From positions 53,132-117,131 of the forward strand of contig JBCBAC010000009.1 in the NCBI GenBank assembly GCA_038532735.1: DNA of 64,000 nucleotides, written 5' to 3'. The notes beneath the pieces were generated by a model. That model saw only the letters and a list, made by a program, of their open reading frames with translations, searched no databases and was not told the DNA's origin. Position numbers and translations under genes: made by a program. Within the stretch, counting starts at the first letter, position 1, and each line of letters opens with the position of its first letter. Source of the DNA: JAHTBL01 sp038532735 (GTDB lineage: Bacteria > Pseudomonadota > Alphaproteobacteria > Rhodobacterales > Rhodobacteraceae). Positions 60,299 to 64,000 of this stretch are shown here, piece by piece.

Positions 60299-60453
60299 GA
60301 ATGCCCTCCTCAACAGCGTTGGCCGCAGATACCGCGCCACGCGCTGCCGCGCAATCGCCGATAGGTCCGCTGCACAAATCCTGTGCAGCGATGCGCCTTT
60401 GCACCTGCCGACCCCTGCTCTAAGTTTCGAGTATCAAAAGCCCGGAGAGCGCA

Positions 60454-61659
60454 ATGCCCCTCGCAAACACCGCCCAGCACTACGGAAGTCTGACGAAGAT
60501 CTTCCATTGGTTAACCGCCGCCCTGATCATCACCCTGATCCCCTTGGGCATCGTGGCCAACCAGCTACCCTATGACACGTCCGAACAACTGGCACGCAAA
60601 GCGTTTCTGTTTTCATTACACAAGACCTTGGGCGTGACGGTGTTTTTTGTGGCCCTCGCGCGCATCGGCTGGGCCATCAGTCAACCCAAACCCGCCGAAC
60701 TGCATCCCGAGCGCAAGCTCGAGACCTTAGCCGCTCAAACGGTGCACTGGTTGCTCTACGGCTCGCTTGTGCTCGTCCCTCTCTCAGGCTGGATCCACCA
60801 CGCCGCGACCACTGGCTTCGCGCCGATCTGGTGGCCCCTCGGGCAAAACCTACCGTTTGTGCCCAAAGACGACGACCTCGCGCATACATTCGCCAGTCTC
60901 CACATCATCTTCGAGCGTGTTCTCGCCGCCTCGCTGCTCTTGCATATCGCAGGCGCGCTCAAGCACCACTTTGTCGACAAAGACCAAACCCTGCGCCGCA
61001 TGATCGGCACGCCAAAGCTACCCAACTTGCAGCCCCATCAAAGCAAAGCCGCAGCCCCCGTTCTGGCACTCGGAGCTTGGGCCGCCGCCCTCGCGATTGG
61101 TGCCAGCATCGGGCTTTTCGCCGCAAAAGACAGCATCGCCGCCGTTCCACAACTCGAAGAAGCCCCCTCCGGCTGGGAAGTTGTGGACGAAAGCAGCCGC
61201 ATCGGCATCGCGATCACACAATTCGGTGCCAGCGTCGAAGGGGAGTTCGCCCAATGGACGACCCAGATCGAGTACGACCGGGACGCGCCCGCCGACGCCA
61301 AAGGCTCCGTGCGCACGACCATTGCCATTCCCTCCCTGACGCTCGGCTCCGTCACCGATCAAGCCATGGGCCCGGACTACTTCAACACGGCGGAATTCCC
61401 GACAGCCGTTTTCGAAGCTGACATTACCCAAGACGGGGACATCCACGTCGCGACCGGCACGCTCACGATCAAGGACAACAGCATGCCGATCACCATGCCC
61501 TTCGACTTGGGGTTCGAAGGTGACACGGCCTACATGAGCACAACGCTCACACTGGATCGCCGCGAATACGGCATTGGCGACAACATGACTGATGAGACAA
61601 GCCTCGCCTTCCCCGTCATGGTCACGATCAATATCGAAGCCAACCCCGCAACACCCTGA
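60454..61659 (+). CDS. Cytochrome b561-YceI fusion protein
   Basis: A 401-residue two-domain protein. Residues 1-190 are a di-heme b561 with four helices and histidines at 18 (IFHWLTAALI), 56 (SLHKTLGVTVFF), 150 (FASLHIIFERV) and 164 (LLLHIAGALKHH). A fifth helix (VLALGAWAAALAIGASIGLF) crosses to the periplasm, where residues 235-400 form a YceI domain (FGASVEGEFAQW, FNTAEFPTAVFEADI, LTIKDNSMPITMPFDLGF). YceI barrels bind isoprenoid quinones or lipids, so the fusion may pass electrons to a bound quinone. Confidence 0.88.
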   Translation: MPLANTAQHYGSLTKIFHWLTAALIITLIPLGIVANQLPYDTSEQLARKAFLFSLHKTLGVTVFFVALARIGWAISQPKPAELHPERKLETLAAQTVHWLLYGSLVLVPLSGWIHHAATTGFAPIWWPLGQNLPFVPKDDDLAHTFASLHIIFERVLAASLLLHIAGALKHHFVDKDQTLRRMIGTPKLPNLQPHQSKAAAPVLALGAWAAALAIGASIGLFAAKDSIAAVPQLEEAPSGWEVVDESSRIGIAITQFGASVEGEFAQWTTQIEYDRDAPADAKGSVRTTIAIPSLTLGSVTDQAMGPDYFNTAEFPTAVFEADITQDGDIHVATGTLTIKDNSMPITMPFDLGFEGDTAYMSTTLTLDRREYGIGDNMTDETSLAFPVMVTINIEANPATP

Positions 61660-61671
61660 TCCAATAGAAAA

Positions 61672-61691
61672 CGCCCCGGAAAACCGGGGCG
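61672..61691. terminator. Hairpin between convergent b561-YceI and yceI genes
   Basis: CGCCCCGG-AAAA-CCGGGGCG is a perfect 8-bp stem. It lacks a long T-run on the plus side but has AAAA/TTTT-like flanks on the left (GAAAA), so it should serve the minus strand better. Confidence 0.7.
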
Positions 61692-61716
61692 CTTCCTGCA
61701 TTCGTTTGATGACGGA

Positions 61717-62295
61717 TCAGCTATCCGCAATCGCCGCTTCAAGAGAGATGCGAACGTCAATCTCGTCAGACACGGCCGGTGCAAACGCACCCACACCGAA
61801 GTCAGACCGCTTCAGCGTCGTCGTGGCGTCAAAGCCCGCCCATTCTTTCTGCGCCATGGGGTGGGTTCCTGTGCCGTTCAGCTTGGCATCCAGCACAACG
61901 CTCTGCGTGATGTCGTTCATCGTCAGATCGCCTGTGATCAGCGCTGTATCCTCGCCCGTCACCTCGATAGACGTTGATGTGAACGTGATCATGTCTTCCT
62001 CAGTAGCACCGAAGAAGTCGTCGGACATGAAATGCGCCTCGCGCTGCTCCCAACCCGTAAACATCGACATGAGCGGCATCGACACATTCACGCTAGAATT
62101 CGCGGGATCTTCCTGATCAAACATAATCTCCCCTTCAAAGCCGGAGAACATGCCAAAGGTGGTGGAAAAGCCAAGATGATCATAGCTGAAGAGAACCTGG
62201 GAATGGCTGGAATCGAGCATGTATTTGACAGGCTCGGCGGCAACAGCCGTTGCAGTTGCAGCAGCAAAAGTGGTGGCAAGCAGGATGGATTTCAT
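61717..62295 (-). CDS. Periplasmic YceI family protein
   Basis: A 192-residue exported lipocalin-like barrel. Signal peptide MKSILLATTFAAATATAVAA, then YMLDSSHSQVLFSYDHLGFSTTFGMFSGFEG, LMSMFTGWEQREAHFMSDDFFGA and TGDLTMNDITQSVVLDAKLN, the standard YceI blocks. Family members bind polyprenoid quinones. It converges on the fusion gene that carries a related YceI domain. Confidence 0.92.
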   Translation of the reverse strand: MKSILLATTFAAATATAVAAEPVKYMLDSSHSQVLFSYDHLGFSTTFGMFSGFEGEIMFDQEDPANSSVNVSMPLMSMFTGWEQREAHFMSDDFFGATEEDMITFTSTSIEVTGEDTALITGDLTMNDITQSVVLDAKLNGTGTHPMAQKEWAGFDATTTLKRSDFGVGAFAPAVSDEIDVRISLEAAIADS

Positions 62296-62401
62296 TGCGA
62301 GGTCGCTCCGTGGTTTGCAAAGGAATGTGCCTAAACATGTCGGCTAAGTCCGCTTGTTTGCAACACTGCAAAGCTCAACACTCTGTGTTCATTGAAAAAC
62401 A

Positions 62402-62427
62402 AAAGCCCAGCCGAAAGGCCGGGCTTT
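62402..62427 (-). terminator. Terminator of the 62454-63101 gene
   Basis: On the minus strand AAAGCCC-GGCC-TTTC-GGCT-GGGCTTT gives a stem of seven perfect pairs, one mismatch and three more, followed by TGTTTTT. It lies 27 bases downstream of the stop. Confidence 0.8.
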
Positions 62428-62453
62428 GCAATCATCGAAAAGCAAGAGACGCG

Positions 62454-63101
62454 CTACGCGGCCTTATACTTCCCACCCGGCTTCAGACCTTGGTCGGCCT
62501 GTAATGCCTGCAAGGACTTGCGCGGCGCAGTGATCGATGGGTTCAACAAATCAGTGCCGATGCGGTCACGCAGCACAGTCAAAGCCTCTTCCTGACCATG
62601 AGCGACATCCAACAAATGCGGGCTGCATCCCAAGCGTAGAACAAGCTTGGCCTGTCCCGTCCCGTGCTGGCTGCGGTTCAGAAAAACGCTGCCGACGTCA
62701 TCAAAGGTCAGGCGATCCAGAAGAGTGACGACGCCTTTGCGGTCGCAGGCCACAGACCGGATTTCATTGCGGGCCAGATCGAATTGCACTTCCGTGCGCA
62801 CCCCTCGCGCAGAGAGCCAAAAGCATAGCCCGGCAAACGCGGCAAAGATCCCGGACAGACCCAGCTTGATAACAAGCGTCTCGCCATCGAACATTGCACC
62901 GGGCATCGCCCAAAGACCGATAATGGCGACCACAAGCGATGTGCCGACAAACCAGCTCAACGCTTGACGTAGAAGAATGGGCGCATCCGCCTCATCCACA
63001 GACCTTACAATATATCCCCAATGTGTCTCGTCGATCTGAAACGCGCGATTGGCGATATCACCTTTCACGGGAACACCTGAAAACTCTGTCATTGCATTCA
63101 T
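62454..63101 (-). CDS. Two-helix membrane protein of unknown function
   Basis: A 215-residue protein. Residues about 45-66 (LSWFVGTSLVVAIIGLWAMPG) and 77-97 (LGLSGIFAAFAGLCFWLSARG) are a membrane hairpin, followed by a soluble C-terminal beta-rich part (VRTEVQFDLARNEIRSVACDRKG, then LDRLTFDDVGSVFLNR) that looks like a PH-type or DUF304-like domain. I do not recognise the family with certainty. It is unlike its neighbours in the fab and ribosomal clusters. Either ATG (63101 or 63092) can start it. Confidence 0.7.
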   Translation of the reverse strand: MNAMTEFSGVPVKGDIANRAFQIDETHWGYIVRSVDEADAPILLRQALSWFVGTSLVVAIIGLWAMPGAMFDGETLVIKLGLSGIFAAFAGLCFWLSARGVRTEVQFDLARNEIRSVACDRKGVVTLLDRLTFDDVGSVFLNRSQHGTGQAKLVLRLGCSPHLLDVAHGQEEALTVLRDRIGTDLLNPSITAPRKSLQALQADQGLKPGGKYKAA

Positions 63102-63220
63102 GGCTTTTATCCTTCTTCCCCCTCTTGCAACCGATGATTGCGTTCAATCAGGGCAGGACTTGGGCAAGGTTAAGGAAAAGCGCGGACGTGACCTAGGGGC
63201 AGCTGCCGCAATTGTGCCAC

Positions 63221-63248
63221 TTGCACTTTGCCGCCGCACAGGTATAAC
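63221..63248 (+). promoter_or_regulatory. Candidate rpsF operon promoter
   Basis: TTGCAC (63221-63226), a 16-base spacer and TATAAC (63243-63248) match the housekeeping consensus at four to five of six positions each. The start point would be near 63255, giving a leader of about 100 bases before rpsF. Confidence 0.6.
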
Positions 63249-63254
63249 GCGGCT

Positions 63255-63355
63255 TCCTTTGCGAGAACGCTTGAACCGCGCAGTCTCTCGTGACCGGGCT
63301 GCAAAGGTCCTAAACCCGGTCTTTGAAATGCGCTTGATATATGATTGGAGTGCGC
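63255..63355 (+). promoter_or_regulatory. Structured leader of rpsF-rpsR (possible S6:S18 autoregulatory site)
   Basis: ACCGGG (63293-63298) pairs with CCCGGT (63315-63320) around a 16-base loop; an alternative helix pairs CAAAG (63302-63306) with CTTTG (63321-63325). In several bacteria the S6-S18 complex binds such a leader containing CCG. Match to the known motif is unproven. Confidence 0.35.
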
Positions 63356-63721
63356 ATGCCCCTTTACGAGCATGTCTTCATTTCGCGTCAGGACTTGTCC
63401 AACGCGCAGGCCGAAAGCCTCATCGAACATTTCGGAACAGTTCTCACTGACAACGGCGGCAGCCTTGTCGATCACGAGTACTGGGGCGTCAAAACGATGG
63501 CCTACAAGATCAACAAAAACCGCAAGGGCCACTACGCCTATCTGCGCACCGATGCCCCCGCACCGGCTGTGCAGGAGATGGAACGCCTGATGCGCCTGCA
63601 TGACGACGTGATGCGCGTCCTAACCATCAAGGTCGACGAACACGCCGAAGGGCCCTCGGTCCAGATGCAGAAACGCGACGAGCGCGACCGCGGTGACCGC
63701 GGCGACCGCCCGCGCCGCTGA
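63356..63721 (+). CDS. rpsF: 30S ribosomal protein S6
   Basis: A 121-residue S6. Start MPLYEHVFISRQDLSNAQAESL, the conserved YWGVKTMAYKINKNRKGHY and a charged C-terminal tail (QKRDERDRGDRGDRPRR) seen in many alphaproteobacteria. It binds 16S rRNA with S18. GGAG six bases upstream picks the ATG at 63356. First of rpsF-rpsR-rplI. Confidence 0.97.
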   Translation: MPLYEHVFISRQDLSNAQAESLIEHFGTVLTDNGGSLVDHEYWGVKTMAYKINKNRKGHYAYLRTDAPAPAVQEMERLMRLHDDVMRVLTIKVDEHAEGPSVQMQKRDERDRGDRGDRPRR

Positions 63722-63744
63722 TCTTGAGAAAAGGAGCCTAACCC

Positions 63745-63972
63745 ATGGCAGCCAAACCGTTTTTCCGCCGTCGCAAAGTGTGCCCCTTCTCTGGTGAGAA
63801 CGCACCCGCGATTGACTACAAAGACACACGCCTCCTGCAGCGCTACATCTCTGAGCGTGGCAAGATCGTGCCGTCCCGCATCACCGCCGTCTCGGCAAAG
63901 AAGCAGCGTGAACTGGCCCGCGCCATCAAACGCGCCCGCTTCCTCGCCCTGCTGCCCTACGCCGTCAAGTAA
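63745..63972 (+). CDS. rpsR: 30S ribosomal protein S18
   Basis: A 75-residue S18 with FFRRRKVCPFSGENAPAIDYKD and the basic signature PSRITAVSAKKQRELARAIKRARFLALLPYAV (given in part). It heterodimerises with S6. The Cys in KVCPFS is the common single zinc-site remnant. 23 bases after rpsF; AAAAGGAG precedes it. Confidence 0.98.
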   Translation: MAAKPFFRRRKVCPFSGENAPAIDYKDTRLLQRYISERGKIVPSRITAVSAKKQRELARAIKRARFLALLPYAVK

Positions 63973-63983
63973 GGAGAAAGCAC

Positions 63984-64000
63984 ATGCAAGTTATCCTTCT
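63984..64000 (+). CDS. rplI: 50S ribosomal protein L9, 5' end only
   Basis: ATG at 63984 follows AAGGAG (63971-63976) and reads MQVIL before the window ends, the exact start of L9. Its place after rpsR is the standard rpsF-rpsR-rplI order. The rest of the gene lies outside the window. Confidence 0.85.

Overview
The window is a chromosomal segment of an alphaproteobacterium, most likely a marine Rhodobacteraceae (Roseobacter group) member. The signs are high GC, tightly packed operons with many ATGA start/stop overlaps, a class I fructose-bisphosphate aldolase beside pgk, a PDH E1-beta carrying its own lipoyl domain, a TRAP transporter, DUF4167 and DUF1499 genes, and the remains of a Rhodobacterales-type gene transfer agent (GTA) cluster. 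I see no rRNA, tRNA, CRISPR array or insertion sequence. No gene-free stretch exceeds 300 bases; the longest is 63102-63355, the leader of the S6 operon.

Layout. 1-6000: tfoX-like, ndk, an ABC-F ATPase, MarC, a membrane-anchored retropepsin, holC and pepA. 6139-13504: envelope assembly and housekeeping, lptF-lptG-lptD-surA-pdxA-rsmA. 13594-16220: DUF4167, prmC, prfA. 16282-24937: a small secreted protein, DUF1499, agmatinase, M20 amidohydrolase, mazG, nucleoside hydrolase, GNAT, selO, a DMT exporter and a cation/proton antiporter. 25029-33298: many small accessory genes around Fur/Mur and enolase. 33383-36771: a three-gene TRAP transporter. 36888-42483: anmK, tyrS, a DECR-like SDR, DUF3179 and two cyclophilins. 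42602-50914: glycolysis to acetyl-CoA (pgk, fda, then pdhA-pdhB-pdhC), interrupted by an unusual surface-protein gene and by an ftsB-like gene. 50979-60298: cysE, a decayed GTA locus, mltG and the fabF-acpP-fabG-fabD fatty-acid genes. 60454-63972: a cytochrome b561-YceI fusion, a YceI protein, a small membrane protein, and rpsF-rpsR-(rplI) at the right edge.

Two loci stand out. First, 44872-46158 encodes an exported protein with a signal peptide, a domain identical to eukaryotic ubiquitin at about 47 of 72 aligned positions, a low-complexity linker and an outer-membrane beta-barrel. Six of ubiquitin's seven lysines are kept. The free di-glycine tail is not. It looks like a bacterial surface-displayed ubiquitin. 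Second, 52686-55157 is an in-frame chimera of the N-terminal half of a GTA large terminase and the C-terminal half of the GTA host-specificity/tail protein. They are joined at a short shared Trp-Val-Asp-Glu-Leu stretch, as if one deletion removed most of a GTA cluster. The small gene in front of it has a near-consensus promoter with a palindromic operator in the spacer. A perfect terminator hairpin lies just inside the chimera.

Functional links: the lpt/surA operon and the fab/mltG genes serve the envelope; pgk, fda, eno and pdhABC form lower glycolysis and acetyl-CoA supply; prmC modifies the release factor made by the adjacent prfA; the TRAP operon shows a dctP-specific hairpin that would favour binding-protein expression.
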